Source: Cryptomeria japonica
Taxonomy: Eukaryota; Streptophyta; Pinopsida; Cupressales; Cupressaceae
Length of the DNA stretch: 64,000 bases
Assembly: GCF_030272615.1 (NCBI RefSeq)
Contig: NC_081413.1
Span: 22,446,501-22,510,500, forward strand
Reading direction: 5' to 3'
Below the pieces are notes generated by a model, which ran no database searches, was not told where the DNA came from, and saw only the letters and a list, made by a program, of their open reading frames with translations. A program made the translations under genes and the position numbers. The stretch's first letter is position 1; every line of letters begins with the position of its first letter. Positions 12,513 to 24,689 of the stretch are shown piece by piece.

Positions 12513-12683
12513 AAATTACAAATAAAAATTGGATATCCGATTTGCATAGGTAATTACCATGCCAAGGTGTACTGACACCCAGGCCAAGCAAAATAGTCAA
12601 CACAGATTTTTGCATTTTTAGGCGAGTGAAAAAGGATATTTTTTCCCATCACCACTTTTTGGCCCCCCATGATCCTGCACTAA

Positions 12684-13124
12684 CCCATGTGCTAATTTCC
12701 CTAAAAGCAGCGCATACACGCTACCTTCTCTCGACTCAGGAACAACAAACCTAAGCATGTACGCAGTCATTTCAAATTTTAGAACCGCTTACGCACTACT
12801 TATTTTTCCATGTTTTTTCTGGTGGTGTCCACTTTCTTTACCACCAGTTTTGTGCACATACCTAGCTATACAAGATAACTCTCATATAAGAATGTGAGGA
12901 ACAAAACCCCATGTAAGGAAAAAGTCCCCCCCCATATGAGAGAAGAAGAGAAGCTAGGAAGGCCCCCCTTAATGTAGAATCAACACCAATGATAAAAGCT
13001 CGATGATGTATGAATAAACTACTCCATGAACGTTGAACAACATTCCTTCCCTTAGGAAGAAACAAAACCAAAGGTGTATGCATGAAGTCTCCCCAATCAT
13101 GAAGTGAAGATGTATGAAAAGAAC
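12684..13124. other. Unclassified flank between T2 and the Copia fragment
   Basis: No gene seen. It continues the flank of the T2 terminus. It may be decayed 3' sequence of the Copia-like element that follows on the minus strand, but no integrase, reverse transcriptase or LTR is legible. Confidence 0.4.
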
Positions 13125-15161
13125 TCATGATGAATGAAGTCTCTGAAAATTGCTCAAGTGTCCCCATGTTGATACTAAAAGATACCCCTCCGAATGTGGT
13201 AAACTGCTCCTCACTACTGAAAAAGGTACTCCAAGATCTAGTTGAGATGAATGTAGAACATATCCCAAAGACTCATATGTCTTCTCTAAACATAAGGATA
13301 CCACCTCCAACCGATGTACATAAGTATCCACAATCATGTCAACCTCGAAAGAATGATCATGTAGACAATGAACAAGAGGGTCAGAATGTTCCCTCGCAAC
13401 AATCGAAGTAGGATAATCTTTATCAAATAGAAGATGAATATCATTATTGATGTCTCCCAAATCTACAATGTAGGATTCCACAAACAAACTTGCAATGTCT
13501 ATCAAGTACTCATCCCATGAACTTGAAGCTGGAAGACATGAAATAACCTGTTGCACTGAATCACAAGAAGGCAAAATTGTCGCACTATCCACATCATCAG
13601 GTGCAATAGCTGATGTGGTATCAATAGGAAGAAATGAAATGCAAGGCTCAAGAACGGGGTCACATCTGAGAATCCCCAAGTTCAAGTACCCAAATTTCTC
13701 CTCAAAATCTGAATCATCACAAGAAGTATGATCATCATGTGTAGAATCATCATATGTGAAATCATCATCATCAACAAAATATGAAAATGAGTATAACTGA
13801 GATGCATGATCAACTACCCCAGTTGCAATGATAGCTCTAGTCTCCAAGTCTCTAATGAAAACTGACTCAGGTGTGAACTCCACAATTCTCTTAGTTGTGC
13901 CATGTGTGATTTGATAGATGGAGAGGAGATTGTTTGTCAAATGGGATACACACAACACATCATTGAAGGATTTATCCCCAATGGCAATAGATCCTTTCCC
14001 AATCACATCCATGTATGTATGATTTCTCATCAAAATCTGTGGCATGGTGCAAGGCTCAAATGTAGAGAACATAGACTATGAAGATGCCACGTGATGAGAA
14101 GCTCCTGAATCTAGAAGCCATCTCCTTGAATCATGACTTGTAGTAGCAAAAAGAGCTTTTCCTTTTCTTGTCCCAAAAGAGTGAGTCTTCCCACTTGTAG
14201 AAGCCATGAATTATTTCCCTTTTCCTTTTGATTGTGAGGAAGTGGAAGTTGATGGATCATCCTTCTTGTACACACTAAGCAAATCAATGTTATGATTTTT
14301 GAGGATGTGTGTTAGCTCATAAATCTTCTTAGAATGGCAACGACACTCCTCATGACCAAATTTTTTACAGTAGGCACAAGTAGGTCTCTCCCTTCTTGGT
14401 GAATTGTCCCTCTTGGAAGAGGATGAATCTCCTTTTTGTGGAGAAGGTGATGCCTTGTCCTTAGGCTTTGATTTCAATTTCTTCTTGTTTGAGTTGTCCT
14501 TTCCTTGATTTCCTTTGTTCCCTTGATTTTCCATTAATGCTTGAGACTTAGAAGTCTTAACAATGCCCATGGTTATCAACTTAGTTTGTTCCATCATCAA
14601 TATTTCAGCGAAAGAATAAAATGTTGGCATTGTGTAGCTTGAACCCATTGTCATCCTATGGGTTTGGAAACTAGAAACAAATGCTGCATATTCTAGTGAA
14701 AGTTTTCCCATCAAATTAAAGAGCAATTGAGTATCCTTCTTATCAATGCCATAATCCTTGAGTTGTGGCCACAACTCTTTTTCCTTAGTGACATAATCTT
14801 GTATAGTATCAAAGTTCTTGGGATCCAACATGGTGAGATCACTATCAATCTGATATCCCCTAATCTCATCAACTTGACCATACAAGTCCTAAAACTTTTG
14901 TCAAGCATCCTTGGTTAGAGTACATTTCTCAATATGAAAAATGAGATCCTTTGATACAACCTTTCTTAAGGTATCGATTTCCATGATATTTTTAGTGTGC
15001 CAATCCAAGTGACCAACAGGATCAGCCTTAGGATCAACGGGAGCAACAATAGTTTCATCAATATAATGAGTTACTCATTTTTTCATAAGTTTACTCCATG
15101 CATCAGTTTTCCAAGAAGCATAATTATGAGGAGTTAAGAGAGGAAACTTAGGAGAGCCCAT
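13125..15161 (-). pseudogene. Copia-type gag-protease polyprotein (broken by nonsense codons)
   Basis: A single frame runs from ATG at 15161 (MGSPKFPLLTPHNYASWK, the usual Copia Gag opening) to a stop at 13125. It is interrupted by TGA (15077-15075), TGA (14903-14901), TAG (14891-14889), TAA (14213-14211) and a TAG just before 14072. A Gag zinc knuckle CAYCKKFGHEECRC (C-X2-C-X4-H-X4-C) is encoded near 14375-14334. A retropepsin motif WLLDSGASHH follows, with the DSGA codons at 14111-14100. Next comes a GAG-pre-integrase-like segment (GKGSIAIGDKSF, NNLLSIYQIT). After about 13750 the sequence turns into an Asp-rich stretch with no recognisable integrase core. This suggests truncation or a non-autonomous derivative. 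Confidence 0.85.
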
Positions 15162-16640
15162 AGAAGAAAAATGAAGGAAAACAAAAGCACAAAAGCACAA
15201 GAGATACCCCCCAAATTCAATCAATCAAAGTACCCCCCCCAAATGATGATTTTGGCACTTTATATGTAGTGCATGTACAATAGGCTTGCAAACAATGGCA
15301 AGCTGTACTTCTGATTTTGTTTTATAACTACCCCAATAGGCTGAGAACTATAATGCAAAAGACAAACAAGATAGATCCATGCAATACAAGTGCCAAATTG
15401 ACCAAAAAAGACCATATACTGAAAGTAAATATTCTATGCAAAATCACTGCAAACTGATAGCATATTATGAGAGTATACAAAAAATTATTCATTTAAAAAA
15501 AAAACAGGACCTGAAAAGGAGTTTGTATGAGCCCAAATAGAGTCCTAGAAGGTGTAGAAATGGGGATTGGACAGGTACAGTAACCAAAAACTGCAATTTC
15601 TAAAAATTTTGTCCATCAAAATCATAATATAATGCCACCACAAGAAATTACACAAAATTCTGGACCATTTCAAAAAATATTGCACCAAAAAACCATTTGA
15701 AGTTGATCTGCATAATCAAAACGCTCAACAGAGGGGGCTTGCCAATTTTTCAAAAAAATGATAACGTCAACGATTCACAAGATTAAATTCTACAACCATT
15801 TGACCATCACGAAAACCTTACTTCTCTGCTGACTGGGCATCCGTACTGTACAGACTGCCAACGTGGTGCAATCAACAAATGAGACATGGTGTATGATAGA
15901 TGACGTATCTATACAGTCATACTGAGGTGACATTGACGTGTGCTAGTCATTTGGCAGCCAAATGGGCTATTGATGTGGTAGGGTACCCATGTGGCATCTG
16001 ATGTGGAAGCCTGTGTGGCATTGTTTGAGTTGTCAACATGGTTGCACGCATGGCGGTCTGGCTAGCGGAGGGGCCCACGTCGAAGGCTGATGTGGTGGAT
16101 GATGTGGGGTTTGCCAGAGGGAAGCATTGTCGGTTGGTGGGGACAACTCCAACAGGGAGCAGGAAGGGCCAATATGGTAGAAGTGACCAGGTTAATGGTG
16201 GCGGTAGAGGTGGCAGCATTGTTGGAACAGTCTTTGGCAGCGTCGCCCAGAACGGTCGCCGGCAAGGATAGATGACGAGGGAGGGGCTGCGGGTCGGTCA
16301 GAAGGAAGGTCGATCAGACAGAATGTCGAGGTCGGAGCTTGGGTCACGGATGGAGAAGGAGATCATCGTTGGAGGAAAGGATTGTATAGTGGTGGGGGGT
16401 TGAAACCCTAAAACAATAAATTTGTAAGTGCCCAAATTGGGAAAAATTTTTCCTTCAACCCCAAAATTTGATTTTCACCAAAATAGGCCAAATTTATACT
16501 CAAAATTCATGGAATCGGCCACCCGGATGAAATAGCAAGGTCGGATCTGGTCTAGCACACCTCCAAAAGATGTTGCTCCTTAGATATGCCTCTTGATGTT
16601 GTAATAATGTCTCTCAAAGATGAATCAATGACACTCGAAT
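15162..16640 (-). other. Leader region of the Copia element
   Basis: Long non-coding stretch between primer-binding site and gag. The GC-rich part 16030-16420 is repeated at 36599-37075 (about 85-90% alike by eye, with one large indel). Short open frames here on both strands do not match each other's codon structure, and I do not call them genes. Confidence 0.6.
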
Positions 16641-16653
16641 GGCTCTAATACCA
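16641..16653 (-). other. Copia primer-binding site
   Basis: The minus strand reads TGGTATTAGAGCC, one mismatch from the common plant Copia initiator-Met primer site TGGTATCAGAGCC. It lies directly after the LTR's terminal CA. Confidence 0.8.
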
Positions 16654-16984
16654 TGTGAAATTTTGCCAAGATCAAGAGCTCGATGAAAAGTACAAAATAG
16701 AGAGACAAGATATGGGACAAGAATAAACTATTTTCTTATCAATAGAAAGATGATCAAAAGATCCATAATTGTTACATACAATGTAGATAGGCCTCCATAT
16801 ATAGGCAAGGCTATATGGATATGTGAGTACACAAATATGACATGTGGCTCAATAAGAAATAAGGGCAGATAGGAAATAGGTGTGGTAGGTGGAGAAACAA
16901 TAAAATATTTCACGTGAGGTGGATCACACACTAAAGGTGGAATTATCACTCCTAAATAAGTGGATATGATAGATTAGTAACAAG
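16654..16984 (-). repeat. Partial Copia LTR, truncated at the satellite
   Basis: Matches 37326-37655. The 3' end (CA before the primer site) is intact, but the 5' part (about 160 bp, including the TGTTGG start seen at 37814) is missing, and satellite sequence follows instead. Confidence 0.75.
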
Positions 16985-18828
16985 GACAAACTATGACCCA
17001 GAGCGACCCAATATGGTGGCATTAGGGGTCATATGGTGTCCTAAGGGGTCATATGATATCTTAAAAGGAACATATGACACAATATGACCCATACCAACCA
17101 AATATGGTGTTTTAAGGGGTCATATGGTGTCCTAAGGGGTTTTAGGACACTATAGGACCCCTTATGATAGCATATGGTGTTGTTAGGGGTCATATGGTGT
17201 TCTAAGGGGTCGTAGGACATAATATGACCCTTTAGGATACCATAGGGCCCAAAACGACCCAATATGGTGTCCTAAGGGGTCATAAGAGTTAATGGGACAC
17301 CATATGACCCCTAAGCACAATATAAAACCCCTTATGACACCATATAGTGTCGTTAGGTGTCATATGGTGTCCTAGGACACCACATGACCCCTTAAGACAC
17401 CAAATTGTGTCAATATGGGTCATATGGTGTCCTAATAGGTCGTAGGACACAATATGACCCCTTAGGACACAATATGGCCCAAAGCAACCCAATATGGTCT
17501 CATTAGGGATCATATAGTCTCCTAAGGGGTCATAAGGGTTCATGGGACACCATATGACCCCTTAAGACACCAAATTGTGTCGTTCTGGGTCATATGGTGT
17601 CCTAAGGGGTCCTAGGACACAATATGACCCCTTAGGACATAATATGACCCAAAGCGACCTAATATGGTGTGATTATGGGTCCTATGGTGTCCTAAGGGGT
17701 CATATGATGTCTTAAAGGGGTTATATGACACAATATGACACATTAGGACATAAGATGACCCATAACGACCAAATATGGTGCCTTAAGGGGTCATATGGTG
17801 TCCCAAGGGGTCGTAGGACACCATAGGATGCATTATGACACCATATGGTGCCGTTAGGGGTCATATGGTGTCTTAAGAGTCATAGGATATAATATGACCC
17901 GTTAGGAAACAATAGGACCCAAAGCGGCCGAATATGGTGTCATAACGGGTAGTATGGTGTTTAAGGGGTCATAAGGGTTCATGGGACACCATATGACCCC
18001 TAAGGACAACATAAGACCCCTTATGACACCATATGGTGTCGTTAGGGGTCATATGGTGTCCATAGGAGTCATATGGTGTCCTGAGATACCATATCACCCC
18101 TTAAAACACCAAATTGTGTCGCCATGGGTCATATGGTGTGCTAAGGGGTCGTAGGACACAATATGACCCCTTATGATACAATATGGCCCAAAGAGAACCA
18201 ATATGGTGTCATTAGGAGTCATATGGTGTCTTAAGGGGTCATATGATGTCTTAAAGGACCCATTAGGACACAATATGACCTATAACAACCAAATATAATG
18301 TGTTAAGGGGTCATATGGTGTCCTAAGGGGTCGTACGATACCATAGGACACCTTATGACACCATATGGTGTTGTTAGGGGTCACATGGTGTCCTAAGTCG
18401 TAGGACATAATTGGATCCCTTAAGACACCATAGGGCCCAAAGCGACTCAATATGGTGTCATAACGGGTCATATGGTATCCTAAGGGGTGATAAGGGTTCA
18501 TGGGACACCATATGACCCCTAAGGATAACATAAGACCCCTTATGGTGTCGTTAGTGGTCATATGGTGTCCATAAGGGTTATATGGTGTCCTAGGACACCA
18601 TATGACATCTTCAGACACCACATTGTGTCAGTATGGATCATATGGTGTCCTAATGGGTCATGGGACACAATCTGACCCCTTAGGACACAATATAACACAA
18701 AGCAACCCAATATGGTATCATTAGGGCTCATATGGTGTCTTAAGGGGTCATTAGGGTTCATGGGGCACCATATGAATCCTACGGACAACATACGACCCCT
18801 TATGACACCATATGGTGTCATTAGGGGG
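16985..18828. repeat. Satellite array A: roughly 21-bp palindromic monomers
   Basis: Monomers such as GGTCATATGGTGTCCTAAGG and its reverse complement alternate in both orientations, making palindromes such as GACACCATATGGTGTC. Every few units a GACCCAAAGCGACCCAATATGG variant appears. The array abuts the truncated Copia LTR on the left and the T3 terminus on the right. Open frames in it repeat every 7 codons and are artefacts of the period. Confidence 0.9.
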
Positions 18829-18990
18829 TTAGTGTAGGATCAAGGGGGGCCAAAAAGTGGCGATGTGAAAAAAATAGCCTTCCTCACTCGCCTAAAAATG
18901 CGAAAATCCATGTTGACTTTTTGCTTGGCCTAGGTGTCAGTACGCCTTGGCCTGGTAATTACCTATGCAAATCGGATATTGGATAAAATC
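18829..18990. other. Left terminal block of T3
   Basis: Shared in order with the ends of T1 (7740 backwards) and T2 (12683 backwards): TTAGTGYARGATCA, a G/C run, CCAAAAAGTGG, a T/A-rich stretch, a CCTAAAAATGCGAAAATCC-like stretch, TTGGCCTRGGTGT, and CCTGGTAATTACCTATGCAAAT. All three copies lose similarity just outside TTAGTG, which fixes the element end to within a few bases. Confidence 0.8.
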
Positions 18991-19007
18991 GGATATCCGA
19001 TTTTTAT
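18969..19007. promoter_or_regulatory. Heptamer ATCGGAT/ATCCGAT cluster, left end of T3
   Basis: Contains AATCGGATATTGGAT and the perfect palindrome TCGGATATCCGA (18989-19000). Further variants lie at 19380-19400 and 19470-19500. The same words occur in T1 (6845-6866, 7568-7600), T2, and at the right ends. A transposase-binding role is inferred. Confidence 0.65.
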
Positions 19008-19023
19008 TTGTAATTTTAGTTTA

Positions 19024-19365
19024 AAAAATATATTATATGTTACGTATTATATAATACGTATTATATTATATAATATAATATTATATTATATTATATATTA
19101 TATAATATTGTATTATATTATATATAATATTGTGTTATATTATATATTATATAATATAATAATATATTATATATAATGTAATATAGTATTATATTATATA
19201 TAATATAATACAATATTATATAATATATAATATAATATAATATAATATAATATAATATTATATTATATTATATTATAATATATATAATATAATACAATAC
19301 GTATTATATAATATAATAATATATTATATAATATATTATTATATTATATATGTTATTTAAAAATA
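19024..19365. repeat. AT-rich minisatellite, T3
   Basis: TATAATATTATA-type tract, counterpart of 6895-7545 and 12165-12512. Confidence 0.85.
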
Positions 19366-19426
19366 ATTTAAGTGTTGAAATCAGATATCTGATTTTCTGA
19401 GACTTTTATATTTAGACAGCGACAGT

Positions 19427-19452
19427 CCCATGAGTCATTTATAACTCACGGG
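19427..19452. other. Conserved hairpin upstream of gene 2 (T3)
   Basis: CCCATGAGT pairs with ACTCACGGG (one G-T wobble). The loop differs from T1 and T2, so the stem is conserved while the loop is not. Confidence 0.75.
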
Positions 19453-19717
19453 TCACGCGAATTTGTCAAAATCCGATATCCGCTCCGTCCGATATCCGGT
19501 TTTTTGACAAAAAATTGCTAAAAAATAGATTTAGAGGTAAGAATTTTGTCGTTTTGAATCATTTTCATTCATTTTTTGTATTTTTTGTGAATGTTTATTT
19601 GATTTTTCATTGAAAAAATGGTTTCTTTCCATGAAAAATAGGTTTTTTTAAAATCAAATACCTAATTGTTTAAATTTGTTAACTAAATTTAATTGTTTAC
19701 ATTCAATTAGGTTAAAA

Positions 19718-21642
19718 ATGGGAGATAACAATGAAAACACTAACCAACCACAACTGCAACAACCAAACCCTCATTTGCCAAACCGCCCCTCAATTCAAGA
19801 TTTGATTGCACAAAATTTGAATGAATTGAGGGGGATTGCAGAAGTCTATCGTAGGATCCCTCATCTAAACCCATTGTTTGATCCTCTCACGTCGATCGTA
19901 AAAAGTATGGAAAACATGACTAAGGAGCACGATGCCGCCCTTTTGTGGCGAGATTCTATGAAGGAAAAATATGCAAATGGCTTGTCAAATAAGGATATCA
20001 AGGATCTTGAGATATCCAAAGCCGAAATCGCCTCATTGTTTATCAATCCCCGTACTGGTCAACCTGTAGATCCCAAAAAAACAAAACTTTCTATCAAATG
20101 GTGCACAAATGATGGGATTGTGAAAAACATTTGGGATCGTTGGTGGATGGTTTCTGACAAACCACCCAGCAACAATCTTGATATCCCCTTCTATTTCATA
20201 AAAAAATTGTATGCTGAGTTTGTTTTACAGAAACATGTGAACTACTTTGACATCCAACCTTTCCAGGGTGTAGGTTTAGGTATGCCCCAAAATAGACATG
20301 GGGCAGTTAGAGTAGTCCAGGGCCCATATGTCCCCCCTCCTCCTGTTGATCCCCCACCTGCAGTTCAGCATCCTGATATCATTTGTGAGGCGGCTTCAAG
20401 GACCATATCGGCTATTCACTCTTTGAGTAGCCTTTTGGTTTCTCAGGCTGCGTCAGTAGCTCAGCCTACTTTTGATGGTAGCGGTGCATTGGGTGGTGCT
20501 AACACATCATCCTCAGCTCCACACATATGTGTGCCCCATAGTTGTGTCATGTGTGGGCACGTATGCTTGGGTCTAGTTGGACAGCCTGTTGATCCTGCTA
20601 TGGACAGTGCAGATTATGAGGTGCATGAGATGCATGATGCACCCAAGGTTATTACACAGACTAGAGGATACCCTGGGGAGTCCTCACATGCTAGAGGCGA
20701 GGAGGCATCGTCATCATACATTGATGATGTATTGGTAAGATTTGTGTTTTCAGAGTTCATGTTATATTTTAATTAAATATTTATAAATTAGATAATATTA
20801 AGTACTAATTTTTATTTACATGGTCTATTTAACAGTTGATGACCGAGGATGAGTTGAGATAGATTTAGGAGGGCACCTTTTCAGCCATTTCATTTGGCCT
20901 CGATAGCTTGACGGTACATATATTATTGCACCTAGTCGTTTGTATTTTATTGTACATACATGCTCATCATTTATATTTGTATTAATTAGATTATGTAGTA
21001 ACTTGCATGTATATCTTATTTTACTCTTGTAGGGCACAAGCAGCACGAGTGCGATGCAGTGTGATCTAGGATCTGGTAGTGCAATTGGAGAGAAGGGAAA
21101 GGTAATTGAATGCAAATATGATTGAATGAATAATTTAAATAACTTATAGTGATTATACATGTCTAGACATAGATTGATAGTTTCATATACTTGTTGTGTA
21201 TATATACATAGAATCCTTGGCTTCACATCCTTGATGACTACACCCAGTATACCTAAAGAAGAAGAAGAGATGCCTCAAGTAGATATGTGTTTATTTTATT
21301 TTTTGATTAGTAGATATAATTTGTTATTATCAGTGACAATTATATGCTAACTTGTATCAATGTCATGTTTCTAAACATATGTAGGTTGTTTATGAAAATA
21401 TTCAAAACATACCTCCTCTACCGAAGACATACATCAAGAGTCCTGCAAAGCTAAAGAGAAAACATGGAGATGAGGTAAACATGAATAGTTCAATTAAATA
21501 GTTCATTTTTATGTTAACTTTTCGAATGTGAATTATATAATATAACTAATATTAATCGTGGTTTGTTTTTCTTGTGCAGGATCCTTCGGAGCTGAGCAGT
21601 GCGGCGAAGAGGATCGATTTTGATGATCCATCAGCAGCTTAG
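19718..21642 (+). CDS. Transposon gene 2: six-exon accessory protein of unknown function (disabled)
   Basis: Exons are 19718-20734, 20836-20913, 21033-21101, 21210-21278, 21385-21474 and 21580-21642. All are phase 0 and together encode about 461 residues. Introns have GT donors and, except one, AG acceptors. Exon 1 (339 codons) is fully open: Gln/Pro/Asn-rich N-terminus, conserved block near residues 30-110, WDRWWMV near 140, Pro-rich linker near 205-220, and Cys cluster CVPHSCVMCGHVC near 270-285. Later exons give EEEEM acidic and KLKRKHGDE basic stretches, which suggest nuclear localisation. Defects: two TAG codons in exon 2 (20860-20862, 20866-20868) and a CAG-to-CAT change at the exon 4 acceptor. 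It lies convergent to the transposase, so an accessory role (DNA binding or regulation) is inferred from context only. I do not recognise the family. Confidence 0.75.
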
Positions 21643-21904
21643 GATGTTATAGATAATTTTGGGATGCTTACATGTCTAGTTGGCATGTATATTTTGTATA
21701 TGGACATACATTCACATATTTAGACATACATTTTGTTTCAATTGGTGTTTATGCCATATTTGTGTATGGACATACATTTGTAATCATTTGACATTTTTCT
21801 ATATACAGAAGTTGATATTCGATCATATAAATTGTTGCTCATCTGTGTGTGGTGTTATCATGGAAATCTTTAATCTTCATTCCAATAATTAACAATGGTT
21901 AATA

Positions 21905-22105
21905 ATGGCTATTTAATGAACAATACAGTTCATTTCATTTCATCGTAAGTGTTGTTTTTATAATGAACAATATAATTCATTTAATGAACAATACAATACA
22001 ATTTATTTAATGAATAATACAATTAATTTAATCAACAATACAATAAAATTCATTCAATGAACAATAAAATTCATAAACAATACAATTCATTTAATGAACA
22101 ATACC
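21905..22105. repeat. Short AT-rich tandem repeats, T3
   Basis: ACAATACAATTCATTTAATGA-like units. Reverse complement of the T1 and T2 blocks at the equivalent position. Confidence 0.75.
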
Positions 22106-24685
22106 CTACGCATGCTCCTCTTTTGGCCCCCCACTCGATCGAACGCTCGGGTCATACCCTACCGGCGTCGTCCCTTGAGTGCCCGTGCTCAAAATTATCA
22201 AACTTTGACGGGCCCTAACTCAGAATCTATGGCACCTGTGAATGATCTATTTGAACCTACGGGGCCACAAGAGGGGTCCCTACAAAATCTTATCTCGGTA
22301 TTTCAAGTTGCCCTAAGGTTTTATTAGGGCAGCAATTTTTCGGTTGGCAAAAAAATCGTCAGTCTCACTCAATGGAATGTTGTACCCTAGTCGATTTCTC
22401 GTTTAGCTCATCACGATGACGAACCGTCAGCTCTGACATGTCCATTTAGGCATAATTACCCTACACATGCTCCTCCTTTTCCCCCCCACTCGATTGAACG
22501 CTCAGGGTCATACCCTACTGGTGTCGTCCCTTGAACGCCCTAAGTGCTCAAAATTGTCAAACTTTGATGGGCCCTATCTCAGAAGATGTGGCACCTACGA
22601 ATGATCCATTTGAACCTACGGGGCCATGAGAGGGGTCCCTACAAAATCCTATCTTGGTATTTCAAGTTGCCCTACGGTTTTATTAGGGCAGCAATTTTTC
22701 GGTTGGCAAAAAAATCATCAGTCTCACTCAATGGAATGTTGTCGCCTGGTCTATTTCTCGTTCATCTTGTCGCGATGACAAACCATCAACTCTGACATGT
22801 CCAATTAGACATAATTACCCTATGCATGCTCCTATTTTGCCCCCCCACTCGATTGAACGCTCGGGGTCATACCCTACCGGTGTCATCCCTTGAGCGCCCT
22901 AAGTGCTCAAAATTGTCAAACTTTGACGAGCCCTAACTTGGAATTTGTGGCACCTACGAATGATCCATTTGAACCTACGGGGCCATGAGAGGGGTCCCTA
23001 AAAAATCCTATCTCGGTATTTCAAGTTGCCCTATGGTTTTATTAGGGCAGCAATTTTTTGGTTGGTGAAAAAATCATCAGTCTCACTCAATGGAATGTTG
23101 TCGCCTGGTCGATTTCTCGTTCAACTCATCACGATGATGAACCGTCAGCTCCGACATGTCCATTTAGGCATAATTACCCTACGCATGCTCCTCTTTTGCC
23201 CCCCCACTTGATTGAACGCTCGGGGTCATACCCTACTGGTGTCATCCCTTGAGCGCCCTAAGTGCTCAAAATTGTCAAACTTTGACGGGCCCTAACTCGG
23301 AATCTGTGGCACCTGCGAATGATCCATTTGAACCTACGGGGCCACAAGAGGGGTCCCTAAAAAATCCTATCTCGGTATTTCATGTTGCCCTACGGTTTTA
23401 TTTGGGCAGTAGTTTTTTGGTTGGCGAAAAAATCGTCAGTCTCACTCAATGGAATGTTGTCGCTTGGTTGATTTCTCGTTCAGCTTATCGCGATGACAAA
23501 TCGTCAGCTCCGACATGTCCAGTTAGGCATAATTACTCTACGCATGCTCCTATTTTGCCCCCCCACTTGATCGAATGCTCGGGGTCATACCCTACCGACG
23601 TCGTCCCTTGAGCACCCTAAGCGCTCAAAATTGTCAAACTTTGATAGGCCCTAACTTGGAATTTGTGGCACCTATGAATGATCCATTTGAACCTACGGTG
23701 CCACGAGAGGGGTCCCTACAAAATCCTATCTCGGTATTTCAATTTTCCCTACAGTTTTGTTAGGGCAGCAATTTTTCAGTTGGCGAAAAAATTGTCAGTC
23801 TCACTCAATGGAATGTTGTCGCCTGGTTGATTTCTCGTTTAGCTCATCGTGATGACAAAACATTGGCTCCAACATGTCCATTTAGGCATAATTACCCTAT
23901 GCATGCTCCTCTTTTGCCCCCCCACTTGATCGAACACTCAGGGTCATACCCTACCGGCATCGTCCCTTGAGTGCCCTAAGTGCTCAAAATTGTCAAACTT
24001 TGATGGGCCCTAACTTAGAATCTGTGGCACCTGCAAATGATCCATTTGAACCTACGGGGCCATGAGAGGGGTCCCTACAAAAGCCTATCTCGGTATTTCA
24101 AGTTGCCCTACGCTTTTATTAGGGCAGCAATTTTTCGGTTGGCAAACAAATCGTCAGTCTCACTCAATGGAATGTTGTCGCTTGGTTGATTTCTCGTTCA
24201 GCTCATCACGATGACAAATCATCAGCTCTGACATGTCCATTTAGGCATAATTACCCTACGCATGCTCCTCTTTTTCCCCCCCACTCGATCGAACGCTCGG
24301 GGTCATACCCTATCGGTGTCGTCCCTTGAGCGCCCTAAGTGCTCAAAATTGTCAAACTTTGACGGGCCCTAACTTAGAATCTATGGCACCTATGAATGAT
24401 CTGTTTGAACCTATGGGGCCACGAGAGGGGTCCCTACAAAAGCCTATCTAGGTATTTCAAGTTGCCCTATGGTTTTATTAGGGCAGCAATTTTTTGGTTG
24501 GCAAAAAAATCATCAGTCTCACTCAATGGAATGTTGTCGCTTGGTCGATTTCTCATTCAGCTCATTGCGATGATGAACCGTCAGCTCCGACATGTCCAGT
24601 TAGGCATTATTACCCTATGTATGCTCCTGCTTTGCCCCCCCCCCACTCAATCCGACGCTCAGGGTCATACCCTACGCATGTGACA
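22106..24685. repeat. 359-bp tandem repeat array inside T3 (about 7 units)
   Basis: GGTCATACCCTAC recurs at about 22149, 22506, 22865, 23224, 23582, 23940, 24299 and 24664, a steady 357-365 bp. Adjacent units differ by scattered substitutions. This is the largest of the three copies of this array. Several 60-120-codon open frames cross units, but their content drifts between units and they are not called. Confidence 0.9.
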
Positions 24686-24689
24686 TCCA

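Larger units (their letters stand above)
7741..12683 (+). mobile_element. Two-gene DNA transposon copy T2 (deleted, interrupted by T1)
   Basis: T2 begins abruptly inside the transposase, at a point matching about 28100 in T3, directly after the T1 terminus. It then has a transposase fragment, 1.6 units of the 359-bp array, gene 2 (minus), hairpin, AT-rich tract, and the terminus CACTAA at 12678-12683. The missing 5' transposase part is expected to the left of T1, outside the window. An internal deletion joins transposase to the array at about 8775, removing the 3' transposase and the spacer. The sequence is closer to T1 than to T3 in the transposase and shares a nonsense codon with T1. Confidence 0.75.
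13125..16984 (-). mobile_element. Ty1/Copia-like element, 5' half (LTR truncated)
   Basis: Read on the minus strand, the element has a partial 5' LTR (16984-16654), a tRNA-Met-type primer-binding site (16653-16641), a leader of about 1.5 kb, and one long frame for gag, zinc knuckle and protease (15161-13125). No reverse transcriptase, RNase H or 3' LTR is recognisable before T2 starts at 12683. The LTR is cut where the satellite begins (about 16984). A second copy of leader plus a full LTR lies at 36599-37814 in the same orientation. Confidence 0.75.

Noticed and set aside
12862-13167. 101-codon frame on the minus strand at the Copia fragment end
   Set aside because: Overlaps the gag-protease frame in another phase and shows no integrase or other domain.
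15947-16275. Overlapping frames on both strands in the Copia leader
   Set aside because: GC-rich leader gives open frames on both strands. They are not conserved as proteins in the copy at 36610-37175, which has indels.
22106-24685. CRISPR-like regular spacing
   Set aside because: Whole 359-bp units are repeated without short repeat plus unique spacer structure, in a plant nuclear context.
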